From contig NZ_CP029186.1 in assembly GCF_003096035.1 (NCBI RefSeq), positions 1,625,001-1,689,000 on the forward strand: a DNA stretch of 64,000 bases, written 5' to 3'. The translations under genes and the position numbers were made by a program. Of the stretch, positions 34,396-41,936 are shown piece by piece. This stretch comes from Flavobacterium album. Lineage in GTDB: Bacteria > Bacteroidota > Bacteroidia > Flavobacteriales > Flavobacteriaceae. Each line of letters starts with the position of its first letter. Position 1 is the stretch's first letter. Below the pieces are notes generated by a model. It was not told where the DNA came from. It made no database searches and saw nothing but the letters and a program-made list of their open reading frames with translations.

Positions 34396-34638
34396 ATGAG
34401 ACAGAAAACATACCATGCCTTTACTAAAAGAGCAATATTAAACAGAACACCTAACTGGGCTAAAAACATGTTCAGGATAACATTTATACTCACTTCGGCA
34501 ATTACCATTTTCATAGCCGGTACAAACCTTTTTTCGGAGGAAATAAAGTACGAATCTATGCTCGGATTAAAAGCACTTGATGCCGTGGTCTATGGCCTTT
34601 CAAAAATGTTTGGTGTAGAAATAAAAGAGGAACAATAG
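34396..34638 (+). CDS. small single-pass membrane protein, holin-like
   Basis: 80 residues from MRQKTYHAFTKRAILNRTPN. The ATG one base after the fibre stop is preferred over one 10 codons earlier inside the fibre gene. One hydrophobic helix at about 29-46 (ITFILTSAITIFIAGTNLF) has a basic N-terminal side and a short acidic C-terminus. The position just before the endolysin suggests a holin or anti-holin; not proven by sequence. Confidence 0.55.
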   Translation: MRQKTYHAFTKRAILNRTPNWAKNMFRITFILTSAITIFIAGTNLFSEEIKYESMLGLKALDAVVYGLSKMFGVEIKEEQ

Positions 34639-34639
34639 C

Positions 34640-34906
34640 ATGCCACCATTATCAGAAATATTTCCATATGTAATGAGCGTTGGTGGAGCGTATGCATGGT
34701 TTGCCGCGAGCAAATTACGCCAGGCCGGTTTACGAAAAGCGAATGTTGAGGTCGACAGCAGTTGGAGGCAGTTTTATAAAGATCTTGTAACCGACATGAA
34801 AAGCGAGATAGGTGAATTAAAGCAGGAAATAGCCATACTGAGGCAAATAGTGGAGAGTTACAAGGCATCCTGTGATGGATGCCCCAATAAAAAAAGCAGG
34901 GTATGA
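34640..34906 (+). CDS. membrane-anchored coiled-coil protein in the lysis cassette
   Basis: 88 residues. A weak hydrophobic N-terminus (IFPYVMSVGGAYAWFAA) is followed by a long coiled coil (TDMKSEIGELKQEIAILRQI, then VESYKASC) and a Cys pair (CDGC). It starts two bases after the previous stop and overlaps the endolysin start as ATGA. Likely a second holin-like or accessory lysis protein. Confidence 0.5.
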   Translation: MPPLSEIFPYVMSVGGAYAWFAASKLRQAGLRKANVEVDSSWRQFYKDLVTDMKSEIGELKQEIAILRQIVESYKASCDGCPNKKSRV

Positions 34907-35538
34907 ATCACATAGCAGAATTTCAAAAAAAGAACGGCCTCAAAGATGACGGAATCGTTGGGAAGGACACGATAAAAAAAATGCGATACGTATTCGATAT
35001 TCCGGACGATGCGCAAATGGCTCACTTTTTAGCGAATATTCATCACGAGACAGGTGGTTTTAAAGTAGATACCGAAAAACTGAATTACAGCGCTGCCGGA
35101 TTAGTAGCCACATGGCCGGGTCGTTACAAAGATAAAAGGAGCGGTAAGCCAAATGCACTAGCAGTAACACTCGCTTCCAGGCCCGAAAAGATAGCTAATA
35201 ATGTTTATGCAGATCGAATGGGCAATGGCAATGAAGCGTCTGGTGACGGCTGGAAGTACAGGGGGCGCGGATCGCTCCAGCTGACTGGTAAAAATAACTA
35301 CAAGCTTTTCAGCGATTTTATGAACGATCCCGAAATTGTGACCAATCCTGACCGTGTAGCAACAAGATATTTTTGGGAGTCTGCATTATTTTATTTTACC
35401 AGGAATAAATTGTGGAGTAAGATGAAAGGCGCAACGCCTGCAGATGTCAAAGTTATCAGGAAAGCTGTAAACGGAGGGTATATTGGACTCAAAGATGTAC
35501 AGGAAAAATTTACATATTACTATAACATTATTATTTAA
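34903..35538 (+). CDS. GH19-type endolysin
   Basis: 211 residues. The core matches glycoside hydrolase family 19: FLANIHHETGGFKVDTEKLN (the first Glu of HETGGF is the likely acid), then YSAAGLVATWPGRYKDK, KYRGRGSLQLTGKNNY and VRKAVNGG-type sequence at the end (RKAVNGGYIGLKD). A short peptidoglycan-binding-like N-terminus (IAEFQKKNGLKDDGIVGKDT) precedes it. There is no signal peptide, so it depends on a holin. Overlaps its neighbours at both ends. Confidence 0.85.
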   Translation: MNHIAEFQKKNGLKDDGIVGKDTIKKMRYVFDIPDDAQMAHFLANIHHETGGFKVDTEKLNYSAAGLVATWPGRYKDKRSGKPNALAVTLASRPEKIANNVYADRMGNGNEASGDGWKYRGRGSLQLTGKNNYKLFSDFMNDPEIVTNPDRVATRYFWESALFYFTRNKLWSKMKGATPADVKVIRKAVNGGYIGLKDVQEKFTYYYNIII

Positions 35539-36173
35539 TGAAAAAATACATCCCATATATTGTTATCGCAATACTGGCAGTGATGCTATTAGTGTCTTTT
35601 CAGGAATGCAGCCACCGGGGCGAAATGACGGATACCAATCTTAAGGCTATAGTCGATACAGTACAACATTACAAAAACAGACTTGGTACACAGTCGTCAG
35701 GTATAAGGACATTACAGTTCGATAAAGCGCAATTGCAAAAGGAACTTATTGAAAAGGATAGCGACTTGGCCGCACTCACAAAAGAGTTTATAAAAGTCAG
35801 GTCAATAGTAAAATTCCAGGCGGTCACACAGTTCGATACTATTGGCATTGTTTACAAAGATAGCGTCCCATGTGTTTTTGAACGCTCAGGTAAAACTTTC
35901 GATAAATGGTACAGCTTTGGATATAAAGCAGACCAGGCAGGTGTGAAAATAGATTCGTTTAAAACCTGGACTTCAGCTAATATAATAACGGGCACAAAAA
36001 GAAAATGGTTTTTAGGGGAGCAGGCCATAAAAACCGATATTACGCTCTCAAATCCCAATATGGCCGTTACAAATATTACTGCGGCCGAGGTAATAATACC
36101 TTCTCCCTGGTACCGAAAATGGTATGTATGGCTGGCAGCAGGAGCAATAGGCGGATTTGTAATATCTAAATAA
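35538..36173 (+). CDS. spanin-like protein with a membrane segment at each end
   Basis: 211 residues with an N-terminal hydrophobic helix (PYIVIAILAVMLLVSF), a long coiled coil (about 40-95) and a second hydrophobic segment near the C-terminus (KWYVWLAAGAIGGFVISK). This layout is found in the last gene of lysis cassettes of Bacteroidota phages and could work like a spanin spanning the periplasm. However, two inner-membrane-type ends are not the classical i-spanin/o-spanin form. It shares one base with the endolysin stop and is followed by a terminator. Confidence 0.6.
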   Translation: MKKYIPYIVIAILAVMLLVSFQECSHRGEMTDTNLKAIVDTVQHYKNRLGTQSSGIRTLQFDKAQLQKELIEKDSDLAALTKEFIKVRSIVKFQAVTQFDTIGIVYKDSVPCVFERSGKTFDKWYSFGYKADQAGVKIDSFKTWTSANIITGTKRKWFLGEQAIKTDITLSNPNMAVTNITAAEVIIPSPWYRKWYVWLAAGAIGGFVISK

Positions 36174-36187
36174 TAGCTTCAAAACGA

Positions 36188-36217
36188 AAAACCCACTCCT
36201 AAGGAGTGGGTTTTTAT
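36188..36217. terminator. bidirectional terminator at the right end of the prophage
   Basis: AAACCCACTCC pairs with GGAGTGGGTTT, with T after the stem on the plus strand and T after it on the minus strand too. It ends the lysis operon and can also end the leftward tRNA-Phe transcript. Confidence 0.85.
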
Positions 36218-36218
36218 G

Positions 36219-36291
36219 TGGTACCTCCAGGAATCGAACCAGGGACACATGGATTTTCAGTCCATTGCTCTACCAACTGAGCTAAGGTACC
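36219..36291 (-). tRNA. tRNA-Phe (anticodon GAA)
   Basis: On the minus strand GGTACCT and AGGTACC form the acceptor stem, with discriminator A at 36219. The D arm is GCTCAGTTGGTAGAGC, the anticodon arm ATGGACTGAAAATCCAT with GAA at the tip, and the T arm CCTGGTTCGATTCCTGG. CCA is not encoded. Its 3' end faces the prophage, the usual arrangement when a tRNA gene is an attachment site. Confidence 0.95.
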
Positions 36292-36396
36292 AGTATGTTT
36301 GCAATGTTACTACAGTGTTTCCTGTGCTTCAATGCGGGTGCAAATATAGAACCATTTTTAAATTATCCAAAACAAAATATAAAAAAAATCAATTGC

Positions 36397-36404
36397 TATC
36401 TTTG
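36397..36404 (+). promoter_or_regulatory. -7 box of the coaX operon
   Basis: TATCTTTG matches TAnnTTTG exactly, 19 bases ahead of the coaX start. No clear -33 element. Confidence 0.55.
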
Positions 36405-36423
36405 TTCCACTAATAATAACAAA

Positions 36424-37155
36424 ATGATTTTAGCGGTTGATATCGGTAATACAAATATTAAAGCAGCTGTATTTGAGGACACTGTGCTTGTCGAAAAGTT
36501 TGTGTTCGTAAAAAGCAATGCTTCAGACGAGGCTGAAAAAATTTTTCAAAAATATACCAAAATCACCCATAGTATACTTTCATCAGTAGGGAAAGAGCAG
36601 GAAAGCCTGTTTTTAATATTGAAAGAAAAAACACGGCTGCTCGAGGTGAATCACGATTTTAAATTCCCTTTTCAAAACAATTACGGTACCCCGGCTACTC
36701 TTGGCATCGACAGGATGGTGCTTGCGGCTGGTGCTGTGCTGCAATTTCCGGGGTGTAACAGGCTGGTTATTGATGCCGGGACATGCGTTACCTATGACTT
36801 TGTAGACAGTAGTAACATCTATCCGGGTGGGGCTATTTCACCGGGCCTTAGGCTTAGGTATGAGGGCATGCATACTTTTACTGCAAAACTTCCGTTGTTA
36901 TATCCGGAAATGCCTCAAAACTTCATAGGCAGCTCTACAGCAACATCCATGCATTCGGGTGTTGTAAACGGGCTTCTGTACGAACTGGAAGGGTTTATTG
37001 CGCAGTATAAGCAACAGTATCAGGATGTAACGATAATATTGACGGGTGGCGATGCTGATTTTTTGGCTAAAAGATTAAAAAACACCATATTTGCCAATTC
37101 AAATTTCCTTTTGGAAAGTCTGAATTTTTTATACTTATATACGATCAAGAAATGA
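36424..37155 (+). CDS. coaX: type III pantothenate kinase
   Basis: 243 residues. DIGNTN (phosphate-binding loop, about 5-10), GIDRM (about 100), VIDAGTCVTYDFV and GGAISPGLRLRYEGMHTFTA are the signature motifs. It phosphorylates pantothenate in the first step of coenzyme A synthesis and lacks feedback inhibition by CoA in characterised relatives. The start is the ATG at 36424; an open frame continues upstream through the tRNA gene, which cannot be coding. First gene of the envelope operon; its stop overlaps the next start by 4 bases. Confidence 0.95.
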   Translation: MILAVDIGNTNIKAAVFEDTVLVEKFVFVKSNASDEAEKIFQKYTKITHSILSSVGKEQESLFLILKEKTRLLEVNHDFKFPFQNNYGTPATLGIDRMVLAAGAVLQFPGCNRLVIDAGTCVTYDFVDSSNIYPGGAISPGLRLRYEGMHTFTAKLPLLYPEMPQNFIGSSTATSMHSGVVNGLLYELEGFIAQYKQQYQDVTIILTGGDADFLAKRLKNTIFANSNFLLESLNFLYLYTIKK

Positions 37156-38426
37156 TTAAAAAAATTATTGCAGGTATCTGCCTCCTTTTTTCTTCTGTTG
37201 TTTTTTCCCAGGAAAGTAATGCGTCTCCTTATTCTTATTTTGGTATTGGTGACATAAAGTTCAAAGGCACCACAGAGAACAGGTCAATGGGCGGATTAGG
37301 GATACTGCCTGACAGTATTCACGTTAACCTGCAAAACCCGGCGGCTTATGCATCGCTTATGTATACTACTTTTACGGTAAGTGCTAGTAATTCAAAAACA
37401 AGATTCAAAACCGACTCAGCTTCAGACAATGCGAACAGGACTACGGTTGATTATATTGCGGTAGCTATCCCGTATAAAAAATTAGGCTTTGCGTTTGGGC
37501 TTATGCCTTATACTGCTGTTGGGTATAGGATAAAGAATGAGACAGTTGGCCCTGTAGCCGAAGATACGATTGTACGGACATTTAACGGTAGTGGAGGCCT
37601 TAATCGTGTATTTGGTGGAGTTGCGTATAAAATATCACCAAAATTTAGCATTGGAGCCGAGTTCCAGTATAATTTTGGGCAGGTAAAGACCAAAAGCATC
37701 ACAAATATAAAGAATGAGGTGCAGGTTATACAGTATCCTACCAGGGAGACCAACAATTCTGATTACAACGGCTTCTCCTTTAACATTGGTGCAATATATC
37801 AGGGGAAAATAGGTAAGTACGACTGGGTTACCAGTGCAGCCTTTACGCCGCAAAGTACCCTTAAAAGCAGTACCGACAGGGAGCTGGCTACCATAACCAT
37901 TACCAACTCTAACAATGAGATTGTGCACGACAATATCGATACGACTGTTTCTACTTCCGATGTTAAGATGCCGGCCAAAGCAAGTTTCGGTTCCGGTTTG
38001 GGGCAGAACAGAAGCTGGTTTATAGGCGCAGAATATACCTTCCAGCAAAGCAATGAACTCGGTAACCGTTTTGACAATGTTACCAATGCAAAATTTGAGA
38101 CAGCCCATAAATTCTCTCTGGGAGGCTATTTTATCCCGAAATATGCTTCATTTACCAGTTATATTAGCCGTATCACTTACCGTGCCGGGCTAAGGTATGA
38201 GAAAACAGGGCTGGTAATAAATGGTGAAGCAATAAATGATATGGGCCTTAGCCTTGGCGTTGGCCTGCCGATTGGTGGGCGAATAGGCGGCTCTAATCTT
38301 AATATAGGTGCAGAGTTTGGTCAAAGGGGCACAACAAGCGCAAACCTTGTAAAAGAAAATTATGTAAATTTATTCATAAGCCTTTCTATAAACGACAGAT
38401 GGTTCCAGAAAAGGAGGTATGAATAG
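37152..38426 (+). CDS. outer-membrane beta-barrel protein, FadL-like
   Basis: 424 residues with signal peptide MIKKIIAGICLLFSSVVFSQ. The early segment SPYSYFGIGDIKFKGTTENR, then SMGGLGILPDSIHVNLQNPA, matches the hatch-like N-terminus of FadL/OmpP1-type barrels in Flavobacteria. The remaining sequence alternates strands and ends NLFISLSINDRWFQKRRYE. Probably transports hydrophobic or unknown solutes. Its place after coaX and ahead of lptC is conserved in Flavobacteria as I know them. Confidence 0.8.
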   Translation: MIKKIIAGICLLFSSVVFSQESNASPYSYFGIGDIKFKGTTENRSMGGLGILPDSIHVNLQNPAAYASLMYTTFTVSASNSKTRFKTDSASDNANRTTVDYIAVAIPYKKLGFAFGLMPYTAVGYRIKNETVGPVAEDTIVRTFNGSGGLNRVFGGVAYKISPKFSIGAEFQYNFGQVKTKSITNIKNEVQVIQYPTRETNNSDYNGFSFNIGAIYQGKIGKYDWVTSAAFTPQSTLKSSTDRELATITITNSNNEIVHDNIDTTVSTSDVKMPAKASFGSGLGQNRSWFIGAEYTFQQSNELGNRFDNVTNAKFETAHKFSLGGYFIPKYASFTSYISRITYRAGLRYEKTGLVINGEAINDMGLSLGVGLPIGGRIGGSNLNIGAEFGQRGTTSANLVKENYVNLFISLSINDRWFQKRRYE

Positions 38427-38443
38427 TTAAAAACTATAACGGC

Positions 38444-39811
38444 ATGAAAACACTACGCATAGTATCAGCATTTATTATAGGTTTATTTAGCATTGCGGCA
38501 AGCGCACAGGGGTCGGCTAAATGCGAAGCCGCAATCAAGACGTTTGAAGAAACGGTGATTGCCAGAAACTACAATGATGCTGCTGCACTCATGCCGGACC
38601 TGAGAAAAAAATGCCCCGAGTATAGCGAAAAGCTTTATACTTACGGGCAAAAAGTGATCGAATACAAGATTGAGACCGCGGCAACACCTGCCGAAAGCCG
38701 TATACAGCTGGACGATCTTGTTGCGCTGTATACCGAATATGCTAAATACTTCCCTAAAAGCGACGGAACTGTAAAAAAAGCGCTGCTCCAAAAAGTGAAC
38801 AAGCTGGCTACCGATGATGAGGTGTACAAATTGCTCGATGCCGCTTTTAAATCAAATAAAGAAGGCTTTACCAATTATGATGCTCTCGAAACCTATTTCG
38901 ATTTATATTTAGCACAGTTTGACGCCGGAAACAAAGGGATTTCACAGGACCAGTTTATCGGTAAATACGGAGAGTTGGCGGCACAGGTAGCCTACACTAA
39001 GAATAAGATTGCGGCCGATAAAGATGCGTTGCTTAAAAAACAGGAGACAACAAAGCTAACAGCTGACGAAACTCAGCAGATCGCTGATGCTGCAACAACT
39101 ATCGATGCTCTCGATGCCGTAGCCGAAAACATGGCGCTGCAGTCGTCCAGGTATTTTACCTGCGAAAAATTGGAGGTCTATTACGATAAAAACTACGAAA
39201 AGCATAAAGAGGATATTTCCTGGCTTGAAGGCCTGACAACGGGCATGTACAGCAACAAGTGCTATAACTCACCGGTGCTCTATAAAGGGGCACAGGCAGT
39301 ACATGCTGCAAAACCAACCGCACAAACCGCCTATATGCTTGGCAATATCGAATTGAAAAGGCGTAACCAAAAGCAGGCTATTGTTTACTTTGAACAAGCT
39401 GCTGCTCTCGAAAAAACACCCGAAAAGAAAGCATCGCTATATTATGATATAGCGGGTATTTTCAGGAATTCTGACAAAGCAAAAGCCAAAGAATTTGCTG
39501 TAAAAGCGATCGGGCTTAATGCTAAATTTGGCAAACCATACATATTGTTGGCTGAAATGTACACGACTGCCGGTAAAGAATGCGGCCTTTCAGAGTTCGA
39601 CCGTAAGGCGCTTACATGGCTGGCTATTGAAACGCTTAAAAAAGCTGAGGTTGCCGAACCAAGGTATAAAACTACCGTTGCTTCATTGGTAAAAAACTTC
39701 GAAAAAAATAAACCTGCAAAAGAAGAAGCCAAAGCCGCAGGAAGGAAAAAAGGCGACGTGATTACCTATGGCTGCTGGATCAATGAAACTGTTACTGTAC
39801 CAACCCTTTAA
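38444..39811 (+). CDS. exported TPR-repeat protein
   Basis: 455 residues with signal peptide MKTLRIVSAFIIGLFSIAAS. The mature part is helical throughout. TPR-like units are clearest at about 285-385 (AYMLGNIELKRRNQKQAIVY, then FEQAAALEKTPEKKASLYYD and AKEFAVKAIGLNAKFGKPYI). Periplasmic, likely a scaffold for protein interactions at the envelope. Located between the FadL-like barrel and lptC. Confidence 0.8.
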   Translation: MKTLRIVSAFIIGLFSIAASAQGSAKCEAAIKTFEETVIARNYNDAAALMPDLRKKCPEYSEKLYTYGQKVIEYKIETAATPAESRIQLDDLVALYTEYAKYFPKSDGTVKKALLQKVNKLATDDEVYKLLDAAFKSNKEGFTNYDALETYFDLYLAQFDAGNKGISQDQFIGKYGELAAQVAYTKNKIAADKDALLKKQETTKLTADETQQIADAATTIDALDAVAENMALQSSRYFTCEKLEVYYDKNYEKHKEDISWLEGLTTGMYSNKCYNSPVLYKGAQAVHAAKPTAQTAYMLGNIELKRRNQKQAIVYFEQAAALEKTPEKKASLYYDIAGIFRNSDKAKAKEFAVKAIGLNAKFGKPYILLAEMYTTAGKECGLSEFDRKALTWLAIETLKKAEVAEPRYKTTVASLVKNFEKNKPAKEEAKAAGRKKGDVITYGCWINETVTVPTL

Positions 39812-39814
39812 TTG

Positions 39815-40360
39815 ATGAAGGTTTATAAAATATATATACTGATTACTGTTCTTGCAGGTCTGTTGTTTTCCTGCGAAAGCAACCTGAAGGATGTGCAGCG
39901 AATTAATACTGTAACCTTCAGCCCTGCAGGCGAAACAGAAAATATCAACCTTAAATATACCGACTCCGGAAAAGTAAAGGCGATTTTGGTAAGCTCACTG
40001 ATGAAAGATTTTTCCAACCTGCAATACGGATTTAATGAATTCCCTAAGGGGGTTCATGTGACCTTGTTAGACAAATCAGAAAAAAAGACCTACGTAGTAT
40101 CGGATTATGCGATATGGTATAACAAATCGGATATTATAGACCTCCAGGGCAATGTAAGGATCACAACGGACGATGGAAAGGTCATGGAAACGGAGCAGTT
40201 GTATTATGACCAGAAGAACGAGTGGTTTTATACCGAGAAAAGGTTTAAATTTACAGATGAAAAAGGTAGTTATATAGAAGGGCCAGGCGTAGACTTCAGT
40301 AAAGACTTCAAGGTGTTTAACGCGCAGCGCAATGTCGCCGAAATTAATAATGTTGACTAA
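39815..40360 (+). CDS. lptC: LPS export ABC transporter periplasmic protein LptC
   Basis: 181 residues. MKVYKIYILITVLAGLLFSC is a single membrane/lipoprotein-type anchor. The body is a beta-jellyroll of the LptC/OstA type (VVSDYAIWYNKSDIIDLQGN, then VRITTDDGKVMETEQLYYDQ). It bridges LptB2FG and LptA in lipopolysaccharide transport. I use the ATG at 39815; a TTG one codon earlier is also open. Starts 4 bases after the TPR gene stop. Confidence 0.85.
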   Translation: MKVYKIYILITVLAGLLFSCESNLKDVQRINTVTFSPAGETENINLKYTDSGKVKAILVSSLMKDFSNLQYGFNEFPKGVHVTLLDKSEKKTYVVSDYAIWYNKSDIIDLQGNVRITTDDGKVMETEQLYYDQKNEWFYTEKRFKFTDEKGSYIEGPGVDFSKDFKVFNAQRNVAEINNVD

Positions 40361-40366
40361 CAGAAA

Positions 40367-40555
40367 ATGAATATGTATTGGAAATATGCACCCTATTTAT
40401 TTTTAGCGCTTGCCGCTTTTGCTCTGTATGATGCCATAATGAGGATGAACGAGGGACGGGATCCGCTTATCAGCTTCCTGTTCGCGGGCCTAGCAATAGC
40501 CTATTTTTTCTTTAAAAGAAATTTTTATAAAAAACGGTTCGATAACCGTAAATAA
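40367..40555 (+). CDS. small two-helix membrane protein
   Basis: 62 residues with hydrophobic segments at about 7-25 (APYLFLALAAFALYDAIM) and 34-49 (LISFLFAGLAIAYFFF) and a basic C-terminus (KRNFYKKRFDNRK). It lies 6 bases after lptC and 11 before the CNNM gene, so it is in the operon. A small conserved companion of unknown function. Confidence 0.65.
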   Translation: MNMYWKYAPYLFLALAAFALYDAIMRMNEGRDPLISFLFAGLAIAYFFFKRNFYKKRFDNRK

Positions 40556-40566
40556 AAAAAAGGCCC

Positions 40567-41835
40567 ATGGAAACGGCAGTAATAATACTATGTTTGCTTC
40601 TGTCCGCTTTCTTTTCAGGTATGGAGATCGCGTATGTGTCCTCCAACAAGGTGTATCTTGAGGTGGAGAAAAAACAGCCTGACATAATCTCAAAAATACT
40701 AACCCGCCTAACCGAAAAGCCCACGCTGTTCATGACGTCAATGCTGGTGGGAAACAGTATCGTGCTGGTTATCTACGGATATTACATGGGAAACGACGTG
40801 CTGCGGTGGCTGCATCCGGCTGTTGGCGAAATGAGCGTCTTTTTACAGCTGTTACTCCAAATTTCAATTTCTACATTTATCATTCTGCTCACGGCAGAAT
40901 TCATTCCCAAAATATTCTTCCAGGTATACGCCAATACTCTTATAAAACTGTTCGCAATCCCCGCTTACGGATTTTACTGTATCTTCAACAGGGTTTCAAG
41001 GGTTATTATTGCAGTATCTGATTTTATACTTATAAAGCTGCTGCACACCAAAGGCGATACCCAAAAAGCATTTTTCAGCAGGGGAGAGCTTGGCACTTAT
41101 ATTACCGAGCAGCTCAATGGTGCAGATGAACAAGAGGAGGTGGATTCTGAAATACAGATATTTAGGAATGCGCTCGAATTCTCAGGCCTCAAAGCCCGGG
41201 ATATCATGACGCCGCGTACAGAGATTGCTGCTGTAGAAGTGAACGATGCGGTAGCGGAACTGCGGGAACTTTTCATCGAAACAGGTTATTCTAAAATTTT
41301 GGTTTATTCGGGCACTCTTGATAACATTATCGGTTATGTGCATTCTTTCGAAATGTTTAAGAAACCGCTGACAGTGCAATCGGCAATGATACCTATAGAA
41401 TATGCGCCACAAACCATTTTTATAAAAGACCTCCTGAACCTCCTTACCCGGAAAAGGAAAAGCATGGCAGTGATACTTGATGAGTATGGCGGCACTTCGG
41501 GCATCGTCACCATCGAAGATATAATTGAGGAGCTTTTTGGCGAAATTGAAGACGAGCACGACGACGCGGGCGGGGACATTATTGAGATGGCACTTGAAGA
41601 GGGGAGTTTTGTATTCTCCGCACGGCTGGATGTGGAATATATCAATGAAAAATACAACCTCAATATACCCGAAACTGACTCGTATACTACGTTAGGAGGA
41701 TTTGCGGTGCATCACGCGAAGGAAATTCCGCAAACAGGTGAAAAACTGCTCGCAGAGGGCTTTGAGATCTTTATAGAACAGGCATCTGCCAAAAAGATAG
41801 AGCTCATTAAACTGGCGCCCTTAGCGCAGAAATAA
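40567..41835 (+). CDS. CNNM/CorC-family membrane protein (hemolysin-type)
   Basis: 422 residues. Domain order: CNNM transmembrane domain (about 1-185, including LLSAFFSGMEIAYVSSNKVY), two CBS domains (about 205-330, with DIMTPRTEIAAV and VILDEYGGTSGIVTIEDIIE), and a CorC_HlyC transporter-associated domain (about 345-415). Family members are implicated in magnesium or cobalt efflux and in tolerance of divalent cations. Confidence 0.92.
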   Translation: METAVIILCLLLSAFFSGMEIAYVSSNKVYLEVEKKQPDIISKILTRLTEKPTLFMTSMLVGNSIVLVIYGYYMGNDVLRWLHPAVGEMSVFLQLLLQISISTFIILLTAEFIPKIFFQVYANTLIKLFAIPAYGFYCIFNRVSRVIIAVSDFILIKLLHTKGDTQKAFFSRGELGTYITEQLNGADEQEEVDSEIQIFRNALEFSGLKARDIMTPRTEIAAVEVNDAVAELRELFIETGYSKILVYSGTLDNIIGYVHSFEMFKKPLTVQSAMIPIEYAPQTIFIKDLLNLLTRKRKSMAVILDEYGGTSGIVTIEDIIEELFGEIEDEHDDAGGDIIEMALEEGSFVFSARLDVEYINEKYNLNIPETDSYTTLGGFAVHHAKEIPQTGEKLLAEGFEIFIEQASAKKIELIKLAPLAQK

Positions 41836-41936
41836 AAAAAAATAGAAGATAGGCAAAAATATAAGGCCACCCCTTTTATTATTAAACAGATAATTGTATT
41901 TTCGCCCACTGAAATAAAATTTAACAACAATAAAAA

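Larger units (their letters stand above)
7823..36291. mobile_element. prophage-like element, siphovirus type, without visible integrase
   Basis: From a LexA-like repressor to a tRNA-Phe gene, this block holds terminase small and large subunits, tail genes with a tape-measure protein, a prohead protease, a major capsid protein, a portal, a tail fibre, and a holin/endolysin/spanin-type cassette. Everything except the repressor is rightward. Missing from view are integrase, recombination directionality factor, transposase and replication genes. The right boundary is set by the tRNA; the left boundary is set only by gene content. I looked for a duplicate of the tRNA 3' end near 7.0-7.8 kb and found none. 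Confidence 0.85.

Noticed and set aside
31239..36173. Diversity-generating retroelement acting on the tail fibre
   Set aside because: No reverse transcriptase gene and no template/variable repeat pair seen.
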